Assembly (NCBI RefSeq): GCF_001423125.1
Contig: NZ_LMNW01000005.1
Span: 62,001 to 126,000 of the forward strand
DNA length: 64,000 nucleotides
Direction: 5' to 3'
Source: Duganella sp. Leaf126
GTDB taxonomy: Bacteria; Pseudomonadota; Gammaproteobacteria; Burkholderiales; Burkholderiaceae_D
Shown: positions 46,892 through 54,421 of the stretch, piece after piece
Position numbering within the stretch: position 1 is the stretch's first letter
Layout of the letters: each line of letters starts with the position of its first letter
Made by a program: the position numbers and the translations under genes
The notes under the pieces: generated by a model
Told to the model about the DNA's origin: nothing
What the model saw: the letters and a program-made list of their open reading frames with translations, nothing else
Database searches by the model: none

Positions 46892-49126
46892 ATGCATACA
46901 TCATTTGCCAATGCACTGGCGGCACTGCTGCTGGCCGGCGCCATCGGTCTGGCTGCTGCAGCACCGGCAGCGTCGGCAGCGCCGGCTGGCGCGCCTGCAA
47001 CCGCCGCCCGGACACAGCATACGGCCCCCGACGAAGATGGCTACAAGCTGTGGCTGCGCTATCAGGCGCTGGCCCCCGCTGCGCAGGAACGGCTGCAAGC
47101 CCAGGCACGCAGCATCGTCCTTGCCGCTGCAGCGACGCCGACCACCAGCGCCGCCATCGCCGAGCTGCAGCGCGGCCTGGCCGGCATGACCGGCACGGCG
47201 CCGCCGCAGGCCAGTGCGCTCGCCGACGGTGCACTGGTGCTGGCGACACCGGCTTCCATGCCGTCACTCGATGCCGCCTTGAAAGCCGAACTGGCGCAAC
47301 TGGGCCAGGAAGGCTATCTGCTGCGCGCGACGCGCCTGCAGGGTCGTGCGGTGACACTGATCGCCGCCAACGCCGACACCGGCCTGCTGTACGGCGCTTT
47401 TGCCTGGTTGCGCGCCGCCGCCACCGGCGTGGCGCCGGAAGCGCGCTCCGCTCCCGGGCTGCAACTGCGCCTGCTCAACCACTGGGACAATCTCGACCGC
47501 CACGTGGAACGCGGCTACGCGGGCGCGTCGATCTGGGACTGGTGGGCGCTGCCGGAGATCGTCGACAGCCGCTACACCGATTACGCGCGAGCCAATGCCT
47601 CGCTGGGCATCAACGGCACGGTGCTCAATAACGTCAACGCCAAGCCCGAGGTGCTCACTGCGGCCTACATCGCCAAGGCGGCCGCTGTGGCCGACGTGCT
47701 GCGTCCCTATGGCATCAGGGTATTCCTGTCGGCGCGGTTTTCCACGCCGCTGGAGCTGAAGGAAACCGATACGGCAGATCCGCTGGCGCCTGCCGTGCAG
47801 GCCTGGTGGAAGAACAAGGCCGACGAGATTTACCGCGCCATCCCCGACTTCGGCGGCTTCCTGGTCAAGGCCAATTCCGAAGGCCAGCCCGGTCCCCAGG
47901 ATTATCACCGCAGCCATGCCGATGGCGCCAACATGCTGGCTGCGGCGCTGGCGCCACACCATGGCATCGTGATGTGGCGCGCGTTCGTGTATGCGCCGCA
48001 CCCCGATCCGAAAACCGACCGCGCCCGCCAGGCCTACGAAGAGTTCAAGCCGCTCGACGGCAAGTTTGCCTCCAACGTGATCGTGCAGGTAAAAAACGGC
48101 GCCATCGACTTCCAGCCGCGCGAGCCATTCCACCCGCTGTTCGGCGCGATGCCGCACACGCCGCTGATGATGGAATTCCAGATCACCAAGGAGTACCTGG
48201 GCTTTTCCACCGATATCGCCTACCTCGGCACCTTGTTCTCCGAAGTGCTCGACAGCGACACCATGCAACGCGGCCAAGGCAAGGGGCCGACGGTGGCGCA
48301 GGTGCTCGAGGGCGGCGACGCGCCGCGCCAGCTGACCGGGATGGCCGGCGTGGCCAACATCGGCGTGGACCGCAACTGGACCGGCCACCATTTCGATCAG
48401 GCCAACTGGTATGCGTTCGGCCGCCTGGCCTGGAATCCGCAGGCATCGGCCCAGCACATCGCCAAGGAATGGGCCGCGCAAACCTTCGGCAACGATGACC
48501 GCGTCCAGCAGCAGGTGGTGCAGATGCTGATGATGTCGCGCGAAACGGTGGTCGATTACATGACGCCCCTGGGCTTGCACCACCTGATGGGCACTGCCCA
48601 CCATCACGGTCCGGCACCGTGGGTGAATGACCTGGAACGCCCGGACTGGAACCCCGTGTACTACCACCGCGCCGCCCGCGACGGCATCGGCTTCGATCGC
48701 ACCGCCAGCGGCACCAATGCGCTCGACCAGTATGCACCGGCGCTGGCCCGCCTGTACGCCGACCCGCGCACCACGCCCGACAGATACCTGCTGTGGTTCC
48801 ACCACCTGCCGTGGACTTACACCATGGCGTCGGGCCGTACGCTGTGGGCCGAGCTGCTGTGGCATTACGATCGCGGCGTGGCTGGCGCGCGCGACTTGCA
48901 AGCACGATGGGAAGCGCTGCGCGGCGCGGTCGATGCGCGCCGGCACGCGGAAGTCGCGCAGCGCCTGCGGCGCCAGGTGATCAATGCCGAATTGTGGCGC
49001 AATGCCTGCATCGCGTATTTCCAGTCCGTCTCGGGCCTGCCGCTGCCGCCCGGGGTGGCACCGCCACCGCAATCACTCGATGCCTACAAGGCCATTCATT
49101 TCCCTTATGCGCCCGGTCGCGGCTGA
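46892..49126 (+). CDS. GH67 alpha-glucuronidase
   Basis: The 744-residue precursor has a signal peptide (MHTSFANALAALLLAG...). Conserved GH67 blocks include LLNHWDNLD, YGIRVFLSARFSTP, VKANSEGQPGP (Glu330, acid), GAIDFQPREP (Asp406) and EFQITKEYLGF (Glu434); the last two keep the 28-residue spacing of the known catalytic pair. GH67 releases methylglucuronic acid from the non-reducing terminal xylose of xylo-oligosaccharides. A GGAGAC ribosome site precedes ATG 46892, 23 bases after GH115. It is the last gene of the esterase operon. Confidence 0.93.
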   Translation: MHTSFANALAALLLAGAIGLAAAAPAASAAPAGAPATAARTQHTAPDEDGYKLWLRYQALAPAAQERLQAQARSIVLAAAATPTTSAAIAELQRGLAGMTGTAPPQASALADGALVLATPASMPSLDAALKAELAQLGQEGYLLRATRLQGRAVTLIAANADTGLLYGAFAWLRAAATGVAPEARSAPGLQLRLLNHWDNLDRHVERGYAGASIWDWWALPEIVDSRYTDYARANASLGINGTVLNNVNAKPEVLTAAYIAKAAAVADVLRPYGIRVFLSARFSTPLELKETDTADPLAPAVQAWWKNKADEIYRAIPDFGGFLVKANSEGQPGPQDYHRSHADGANMLAAALAPHHGIVMWRAFVYAPHPDPKTDRARQAYEEFKPLDGKFASNVIVQVKNGAIDFQPREPFHPLFGAMPHTPLMMEFQITKEYLGFSTDIAYLGTLFSEVLDSDTMQRGQGKGPTVAQVLEGGDAPRQLTGMAGVANIGVDRNWTGHHFDQANWYAFGRLAWNPQASAQHIAKEWAAQTFGNDDRVQQQVVQMLMMSRETVVDYMTPLGLHHLMGTAHHHGPAPWVNDLERPDWNPVYYHRAARDGIGFDRTASGTNALDQYAPALARLYADPRTTPDRYLLWFHHLPWTYTMASGRTLWAELLWHYDRGVAGARDLQARWEALRGAVDARRHAEVAQRLRRQVINAELWRNACIAYFQSVSGLPLPPGVAPPPQSLDAYKAIHFPYAPGRG

Positions 49127-49212
49127 CCAGCTGGCCGCCTGCGTGTGCAAGCGAACATACAGGCGTCCTCTTCAACCCCATGATGCAAGAACGATATTTT
49201 TCCGTTCACATC

Positions 49213-50292
49213 ATGTCTCCACTTGCCCGCTTACGCCACGATCTGGCGCCGGCGCCCACCAGGGTGCCGGCCTTGCTGGCGCAGTTCCTGTCCGGCGCGC
49301 ACGATGACGCCGCCGCCACCCTCGCTGGCGCCATCGCTGCCGGACTCGATAGGCTGCCGCTGCCCGGCAGCGGCGCCACCCTGACGCGCTGGCAGGCGCT
49401 GTCCATCGCAGGCCATCATGACCTGTCGTTCGCCAAGCTGTACGAGGGCCACACCGACGCCCTGGCCATTCTGGCGGAACTCGGCGGACCGCAGATCGCC
49501 GGCGCCAGCTGGGGCGTGTGGTGCGCCGAGCCGCCCGGGCCCGCCGTAGCGTTGCGCATGCAAGGCGATGGCCGGTACACGCTGTCCGGCCGCAAGCTGT
49601 GGTGCTCGGGCGCGGCGGCGTTGAGCCATGCCCTGGTCAGCTGCCGCGATGCGGCCGGCCGGCGCATGCTCGCTGCGGTCGATCTGCGCCAGCCCGGCGT
49701 GCACGTGACAGACCAGGGCTGGCACGCCGTCGGCATGGCCGGCAGCGCCAGCGTGGACGTGGAATTCAGCGAGGCGCAGGCGGTACCGGTCGGCGAACAC
49801 GAATCCTACCTGACCCGCGCCGGCTTCTGGCACGGCGGCGCCGGCGTGGCAGCCTGCTGGTACGGCGCCGCCCGCGCCATCGGCGAACGGCTGTTGACAT
49901 CTACCCATGCGCAGCTTGCGCCACGTACTGCAGATGGCGAAGCCTCTGCGCAGGCCGATCCGCATCGCCTCGCGCACCTCGGCCACGTCGATCTCGCGCT
50001 GTCCGGCGCTGCGGCGGTGCTGATCGGGAGTGCGGCAGCGATCGACGCGGCACCGGACACCGGCGCCCAGGCGCTGGCGCTGCGCGTGCGCCTGACCGTG
50101 GAGGCGGCAGCGAGCACCGTGCTCGAACACGCGACCCGGGCGCTCGGCGCCGGTCCGCTGTGCCGGGACGCCCGCTTCGCGCGCATGGCAGCCGACCTGC
50201 CCGTGTTCCTGCGCCAGAGCCACGCGGAACGCGACCTGGCCACGCTGGGATCGACGCTGGCTGCCACCGGAGACGCTCCATGGGCTTTATGA
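49213..50292 (+). CDS. Acyl-CoA dehydrogenase-like flavoprotein of an uncharacterised cluster
   Basis: From ATG 49213 the protein is 359 residues. It shows the acyl-CoA dehydrogenase order: helical N-terminal part, middle beta domain (YTLSGRKLWCSGAA, MLAAVDLRQPGV, GWHAVGMAGSASVDVEF) and C-terminal helices (FLRQSHAERDLATLG). It is shorter than typical fatty-acid enzymes. ATG 49180 is also in frame; neither has a good ribosome site. It is the first of four genes joined by short overlaps with a deacetylase, a methyltransferase and a glycosyltransferase, so its substrate is probably a lipid or polyketide-like part of their product rather than a beta-oxidation intermediate. Confidence 0.75.
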   Translation: MSPLARLRHDLAPAPTRVPALLAQFLSGAHDDAAATLAGAIAAGLDRLPLPGSGATLTRWQALSIAGHHDLSFAKLYEGHTDALAILAELGGPQIAGASWGVWCAEPPGPAVALRMQGDGRYTLSGRKLWCSGAAALSHALVSCRDAAGRRMLAAVDLRQPGVHVTDQGWHAVGMAGSASVDVEFSEAQAVPVGEHESYLTRAGFWHGGAGVAACWYGAARAIGERLLTSTHAQLAPRTADGEASAQADPHRLAHLGHVDLALSGAAAVLIGSAAAIDAAPDTGAQALALRVRLTVEAAASTVLEHATRALGAGPLCRDARFARMAADLPVFLRQSHAERDLATLGSTLAATGDAPWAL

Positions 50293-51167
50293 ACACTGCA
50301 TTAATTGCGGCGCATGCCGCTGCCGGCCCCGCCCCGGGCGGTCTGCTGCATGAACCACAGCATCCGCGCCAGATCGCCGGCCAGGGCACGCCGGACGCCG
50401 CATGGCAGGCGTGGGAAGGCTTGCGCCTGATGCCGTCCATCGCTGCGCACGAACTGGTGGCGCCGGGCCAGCGCGCCATCATCGTGGCGCCGCACCCCGA
50501 CGACGAAGTACTGGCCTGCGGCGGCTTGCTGCAGCTGCTGGCGGCGCAAGGCACGCGCACCGTCATCATTGCCGCCACCGACGGCGACGCCAGCCACCCG
50601 GGCTCGCAGCGCTACACGCCGGCGCAGCTGGCCCGCCTGCGCGCCCGCGAGACCGAAGCCGCCTTGCGGGCACTGCTCGGGCAAGACCCGCTCGCTGCGA
50701 CGCATGCCGCACCACCGTTGCCGCGGCAGTCGCCGTCCCCGCTTCCGCAGATTATCCGCGCCCGCCTGCCCGATGGCGACGTCACCGGTCAGGCGAGTGT
50801 ACTGCACACCCTGCTCGGCCAGCTGCTGCGCCCCGATGACGTGCTGTTTACTACCTGGCGCCAGGATGGCCATCCCGACCACGAAGCGTGCGGCCACGCT
50901 GCCGCCATGGCCGCACGGCTGTGCGGCGCGCGCCTGGTGGAACTGCCGGTATGGACCTGGCACTGGGCCGAACCGGGCGACCGGCGCGTGCCGTGGCACC
51001 GCGCGCGGCGCCTGGCGCTCGATGCCGCGACCTTGCAGCGCAAGCACGACGCCATTGCCTGCTACACCACCCAGCTCGAACCCGATCCGACCACCGGCCA
51101 GCCGGCCATCCTGCCGCCGCATGTGCTGGCGCGCCTCACGCATCCTTACGAGATCTGCTTCCTATGA
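50280..51167 (+). CDS. PIG-L family (LmbE-like) deacetylase
   Basis: The 295-residue protein has the zinc-site motif HPDDE at 72-76 and the second site HPDHE from residue 198, as in N-acetylglucosamine-type deacetylases of the PIG-L/LmbE/MshB superfamily. A non-conserved extension of about 60 residues precedes the fold. ATG 50280 is chosen because GGAG lies 7 bases upstream; it overlaps the dehydrogenase by 13 bases, while the alternative ATG 50289 gives an ATGA overlap. The stop overlaps the methyltransferase start by 4 bases. It probably deacetylates a sugar made or carried by the neighbouring enzymes. Confidence 0.88.
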   Translation: MGFMNTALIAAHAAAGPAPGGLLHEPQHPRQIAGQGTPDAAWQAWEGLRLMPSIAAHELVAPGQRAIIVAPHPDDEVLACGGLLQLLAAQGTRTVIIAATDGDASHPGSQRYTPAQLARLRARETEAALRALLGQDPLAATHAAPPLPRQSPSPLPQIIRARLPDGDVTGQASVLHTLLGQLLRPDDVLFTTWRQDGHPDHEACGHAAAMAARLCGARLVELPVWTWHWAEPGDRRVPWHRARRLALDAATLQRKHDAIACYTTQLEPDPTTGQPAILPPHVLARLTHPYEICFL

Positions 51168-51787
51168 CCATCAGCAACCGGCACAGCCACTTCCAGCAGC
51201 TCTACACCGACGATGCCGATCCGTGGAAGGTGCGCCAGCGCTGGTATGAACAGCGCAAACGCAGCCTGCTGCTCGCGTGCCTGCCGCTGCAGCACTACCG
51301 CCACGCCTTCGAACCGGCCTGCGGCAACGGCGAGCTGACGGCAGCGCTGGCGCAGCGGGCCGACGCCGTGCTGGCCACCGACCTCTCGCCCGAGGCGGTA
51401 CGCCTGACGCAGCAGCGCGTGCGCCAGGAGGAGGCGGCTGCCGCCGCCCGCGTGACGGTGCGCCAGCAGGTGGTGCCGCAGGAGTGGCCCGAGCATACCT
51501 TCGACCTGATCGTGATCAGCGAGATGGCGTACTACCTGCCCGAGCACGAAGTGGGCACACTGCGCCAGCGCTGCATGGCGTCGCTGGACGACCATGGCAC
51601 GCTGGTGCTGTGCCACTGGCGCTGGCCGTTTGCGGACCGTCAGCTCGACAGCGCCGACATCCACGCCGCCTTCGACGGCACGCCGGGCATGCACCGCCTG
51701 ATGCAGCACAGCGAAGCCGATTTCCTGCTCGATATCTGGTCGCGCAATCCGTGCTCGGTCGCGCAGAAGGAAGGGCTGGCGCCGTGA
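51164..51787 (+). CDS. NodS-like SAM-dependent methyltransferase
   Basis: The 207-residue protein has the class I methyltransferase motif EPACGNGELTAAL (50-62), ATDLSPEAV as the second motif, and FDLIVISEMAYYL. The N-terminus (HFQQLYTDDADPWKVRQRWYEQRK) resembles the NodS group, which methylates the free amino group of chitin oligosaccharides after deacetylation. Its position between a deacetylase and a glycosyltransferase fits N-methylation of an amino sugar. Overlaps of 4 bases on both sides suggest coupled translation. Confidence 0.85.
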   Translation: MTISNRHSHFQQLYTDDADPWKVRQRWYEQRKRSLLLACLPLQHYRHAFEPACGNGELTAALAQRADAVLATDLSPEAVRLTQQRVRQEEAAAAARVTVRQQVVPQEWPEHTFDLIVISEMAYYLPEHEVGTLRQRCMASLDDHGTLVLCHWRWPFADRQLDSADIHAAFDGTPGMHRLMQHSEADFLLDIWSRNPCSVAQKEGLAP

Positions 51788-52497
51788 TCGGCATCGTCAT
51801 CCCGGCCCATGACGAGGAGCGCTATCTGGCTGCCTGCCTTGCTGCCGTCAGCCAGGCAGCGTGTCATGCCGGCCTGCGCGGCGAGTCGGTCTGCGTGGCC
51901 GTGGTGCTCGATCACTGCCGCGACAATTCGCGCGCCATCGCCATGGCGCACGCCGGTGGGCTGCACGGCGCGGCTTACCGGGTGGATGTGCTGGAAGTCG
52001 ATGTCCGCAACGTCGGTGCGGCGCGCGCGGCCGGCGCCGAATGCCTGCTGGCGTATGGCGCGCGCTGGCTGGCGTTCACCGATGCCGATACGGTCGTGGC
52101 GCCTGACTGGTTAGTGGCGCAATTGCGGCTGGGGGTGGAGGTGGTATGCGGCACGGTGGCGGTGGACGACTGGTCGGCCCATCACGAGCAGCCGCTGCTG
52201 CTGAGCAGGCACTTCGACGCAGCCTACACCGATTGCGACGGCCATCGTCATATCCACGGCGCCAACCTCGGCGTGTGCGCGCTGGCCTACCGCACCGCGG
52301 GCGGTTTTGCCCCGCTGGCCTGCAGCGAGGACGTCGCGCTGGTGCGCGCGCTCGAACGCTGCGGCGCCAGTTTCGCCTGGAGCGCGGCGCCGCGCGTCAA
52401 GACCAGCGCACGCAGCGACGCACGGGCGCGCGGCGGCTTCGGCGACACCCTGCTCCAGTATGCTGCCGCCGCCATGCTGGCGCCGGCAGTGGCCTGA
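51784..52497 (+). CDS. Family 2 glycosyltransferase
   Basis: The 237-residue protein shows the GT-A fold: VIPAHDEERYLAACL at the start, VVLDHCRDNS, the metal-binding DAD at 100-102 in AFTDADTVV, and CSEDVALVRALE as the acceptor-site block. It starts with GTG, overlapping the methyltransferase stop by 4 bases (GTGA). No membrane helix is visible, so it is not a processive synthase. It should transfer one sugar to the compound handled by the preceding three enzymes. It ends the cluster. Confidence 0.87.
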   Translation: MIGIVIPAHDEERYLAACLAAVSQAACHAGLRGESVCVAVVLDHCRDNSRAIAMAHAGGLHGAAYRVDVLEVDVRNVGAARAAGAECLLAYGARWLAFTDADTVVAPDWLVAQLRLGVEVVCGTVAVDDWSAHHEQPLLLSRHFDAAYTDCDGHRHIHGANLGVCALAYRTAGGFAPLACSEDVALVRALERCGASFAWSAAPRVKTSARSDARARGGFGDTLLQYAAAAMLAPAVA

Positions 52498-52536
52498 TCC
52501 CGTGCAGGACCGGTCAGCCGGTTCAGGTAACACGGA

Positions 52537-52737
52537 TCAGGCAGTCTCCTTGCGGCGTGGCGCCACGCGCTGGTGCGACTCCGGCGCGCGCAGCACCTTG
52601 TAGGCGATGAAACGCGGGATACCCATGCTTATGGCGTACTGGGCTGCAGGGTCGAGCCCGGTCTCGGGCAGCAGCCGCCTGGCTTCCTCGATGATGGCGG
52701 CGGTGGCAGTAGGTTTGCGGCGGTCGGATAAGGGCAT
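52537..52737 (-). CDS. Small protein of unknown function
   Basis: A 66-residue reading frame starting MPLSDRRKPTATAAII contains a helical middle (EARRLLPETGLDPAA) and the segment YAISMGIPRFIAYKVL. It has a basic tail and no signal or membrane helix. The start at 52737 is preferred over 52806 because the upstream codons look non-coding. It is read in the same direction as the AraC gene 88 bases upstream and converges with the glycosyltransferase gene. No function is evident. Confidence 0.55.
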   Translation of the reverse strand: MPLSDRRKPTATAAIIEEARRLLPETGLDPAAQYAISMGIPRFIAYKVLRAPESHQRVAPRRKETA

Positions 52738-52825
52738 GGTGAACTCGCGGTGGCGTAAAGTTACAATGTACGGTGCGCTGGCGCCTGCGACTGTACGCAG
52801 CCTCACCCATTCCTTCCAAGCGGAA

Positions 52826-53731
52826 TTATTTTAGCTGGTGCAGCGCACGGAACGCACCGGGCGACATCAGCGCCTCGCGCCTGAAAAACTTGGTGAAATT
52901 GGTGGCCTCATCAAACCCGACCTGGCCACCGACCACGGCCACCGGAAGCGCCGTGTGCGCCAGCAGGCGCTTGGCCTCGAGCATGATGCGCTCGACGATG
53001 ACGGCCTTGGCAGTGCAATCGGCAAAGGCCTGTGCGGCGCGGTTGAGCGACTTGTCGGAACAACCGAGCGCTGCCGCGTAGTCCTGCACCTGGTGCCAGT
53101 GGCGGAAACGCTGCTCCACCAGCTGCAGGAAGCGCCGGTAACGCTGGCGCTCGCCGGCGCTGACCGGGTGGCCGGCGCTGGCCGCCTCGCGCTCGCCCCA
53201 GGCGATGGCCAGCCGGATCAATAAAGCGTGCAGCTGGTGGCGCAGCAAGGCATGCAGTTCACCGCGCACGGCCGGCAGCTGCGTATCGCGGTGCAGCTGG
53301 GCCACGGAGTCCGCCACCCGCTGCTGCAGGGCGCCATCGAGCTGCATGGGCTGGCCCAGCCAGGCCAGCTCCGGCGCCAGGCTGCGGCCAGCCTGCGCGG
53401 CGCCCGACGGCAACAGGAAATCGGACTGGAACAGCAGCAGCCAGCCATCCCAGGCGCCGTCGGTGTCGAATTGCTGGGCTTGTCCGGGCCTGGTCATCAG
53501 GATGGTGCCGGCCACGCAGTCGACTTGGCCGAAGTCGACCACGTGGGCGCACCGTCCCTCGGTCACGTACAGCAGCTGGTGGAAGTCGATGCGGTGCGCC
53601 CGGCGCAGCTGCTCGGCCTTTTGGCGGGGCCACAGCTCGGCCACACGAAAGACCTCGATGTCCAGATTATATTTGCCGAACGGTTGATAACCAACGCGTT
53701 CCATTCCCTGCGCTACCGTCGGTGTCGCCAT
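52826..53731 (-). CDS. AraC-family transcriptional regulator
   Basis: The 301-residue protein (from ATG 53731) has an N-terminal cupin-like sensor (FHQLLYVTEGRCAHVVDFG, ILMTRPGQAQQF) and a C-terminal double helix-turn-helix (about 205-300; DYAAALGCSDKSLNRAAQ, then VGFDEATNFTKFFRREALMSPGAFR). It diverges from the flavodoxin-like gene across 116 bases, so that gene is the probable target. The ligand is unknown; the sensor domain resembles regulators of small aromatic or sugar metabolism. Confidence 0.87.
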   Translation of the reverse strand: MATPTVAQGMERVGYQPFGKYNLDIEVFRVAELWPRQKAEQLRRAHRIDFHQLLYVTEGRCAHVVDFGQVDCVAGTILMTRPGQAQQFDTDGAWDGWLLLFQSDFLLPSGAAQAGRSLAPELAWLGQPMQLDGALQQRVADSVAQLHRDTQLPAVRGELHALLRHQLHALLIRLAIAWGEREAASAGHPVSAGERQRYRRFLQLVEQRFRHWHQVQDYAAALGCSDKSLNRAAQAFADCTAKAVIVERIMLEAKRLLAHTALPVAVVGGQVGFDEATNFTKFFRREALMSPGAFRALHQLK

Positions 53732-53847
53732 CGCTGTCCCAAAATGACCATCAGTGGTTCGAATTCTACCGTGAGTTGCAGCGGCGACTCGCCTATAGTC
53801 CGGAAGCAGGTCTTTCTTCATTCGCCACACATTCAACAGGAGTCATC

Positions 53848-54405
53848 ATGAGCAAAGTCGTTATCGTCTTCCATTCCGGCTACGGCCACACCCAACGCGT
53901 TGCCGAGAGCGTGGCAGCAGGCGCCGGCGCCGGTGCCGAACTGCTGCAGATCAGCGCCGAGGGCGAGCTGCCCGAAGGCGGCTGGGACAAGCTCGCTGCC
54001 GCCGATGCCATCATCTTCGGCACCCCGACCTACATGGGCAATCCCAGCTGGCAATTCAAGAAATTCGCCGAAGCGACATCGAAGATCTGGTTTTCGCTCG
54101 GCTGGAAGGACAAGGTCTTCGGCGGTTTTACCAACAGCGCCAGCTTCAACGGCGACAAGGCCGTGACGATGATTTCGCTGCAGACGCTGGCGTCGCAGCA
54201 CGGCGGCATCTGGGTCAGCCTGGGCATCCTGCCGTCGAACACCAAGGCTGCCCAGCGGACCGACTTGAACAACCTGGGCGGCGCGCTCGGCGCGCTGGTG
54301 CAATCGCCGTCGGACGCCGGTGTCGATGAAATTCCGCAGGGCGATCTCGATACGGCCAAGGCGTATGGCAAGCGCGTGGCGGAAGTCGCAGCGCGCCTGG
54401 CCTGA
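53848..54405 (+). CDS. Flavodoxin-fold NAD(P)H:quinone oxidoreductase-like protein (WrbA-related)
   Basis: The 185-residue protein begins MSKVVIVFHSGYGHTQRVAES, the FMN phosphate loop of flavodoxins. It has GTPTYMGNPSWQFKKF and NSASFNGDKAVT, which match the WrbA/NQO family. Such enzymes reduce quinones by two electrons and protect against redox cycling. ATG 53848 has AGGAG upstream. It diverges from an AraC regulator, a common arrangement for inducible quinone or aldehyde defence genes, and converges with dabA with a 16-base gap. Confidence 0.85.
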   Translation: MSKVVIVFHSGYGHTQRVAESVAAGAGAGAELLQISAEGELPEGGWDKLAAADAIIFGTPTYMGNPSWQFKKFAEATSKIWFSLGWKDKVFGGFTNSASFNGDKAVTMISLQTLASQHGGIWVSLGILPSNTKAAQRTDLNNLGGALGALVQSPSDAGVDEIPQGDLDTAKAYGKRVAEVAARLA

Positions 54406-54421
54406 GCCGGCCCCGCCTGAC

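Noticed and set aside
43911-47357. An 1148-residue minus-strand frame opposite GH115
   Set aside because: Shadow of the GH115 and GH67 genes, which have signal peptides and catalytic motifs in the plus frame.
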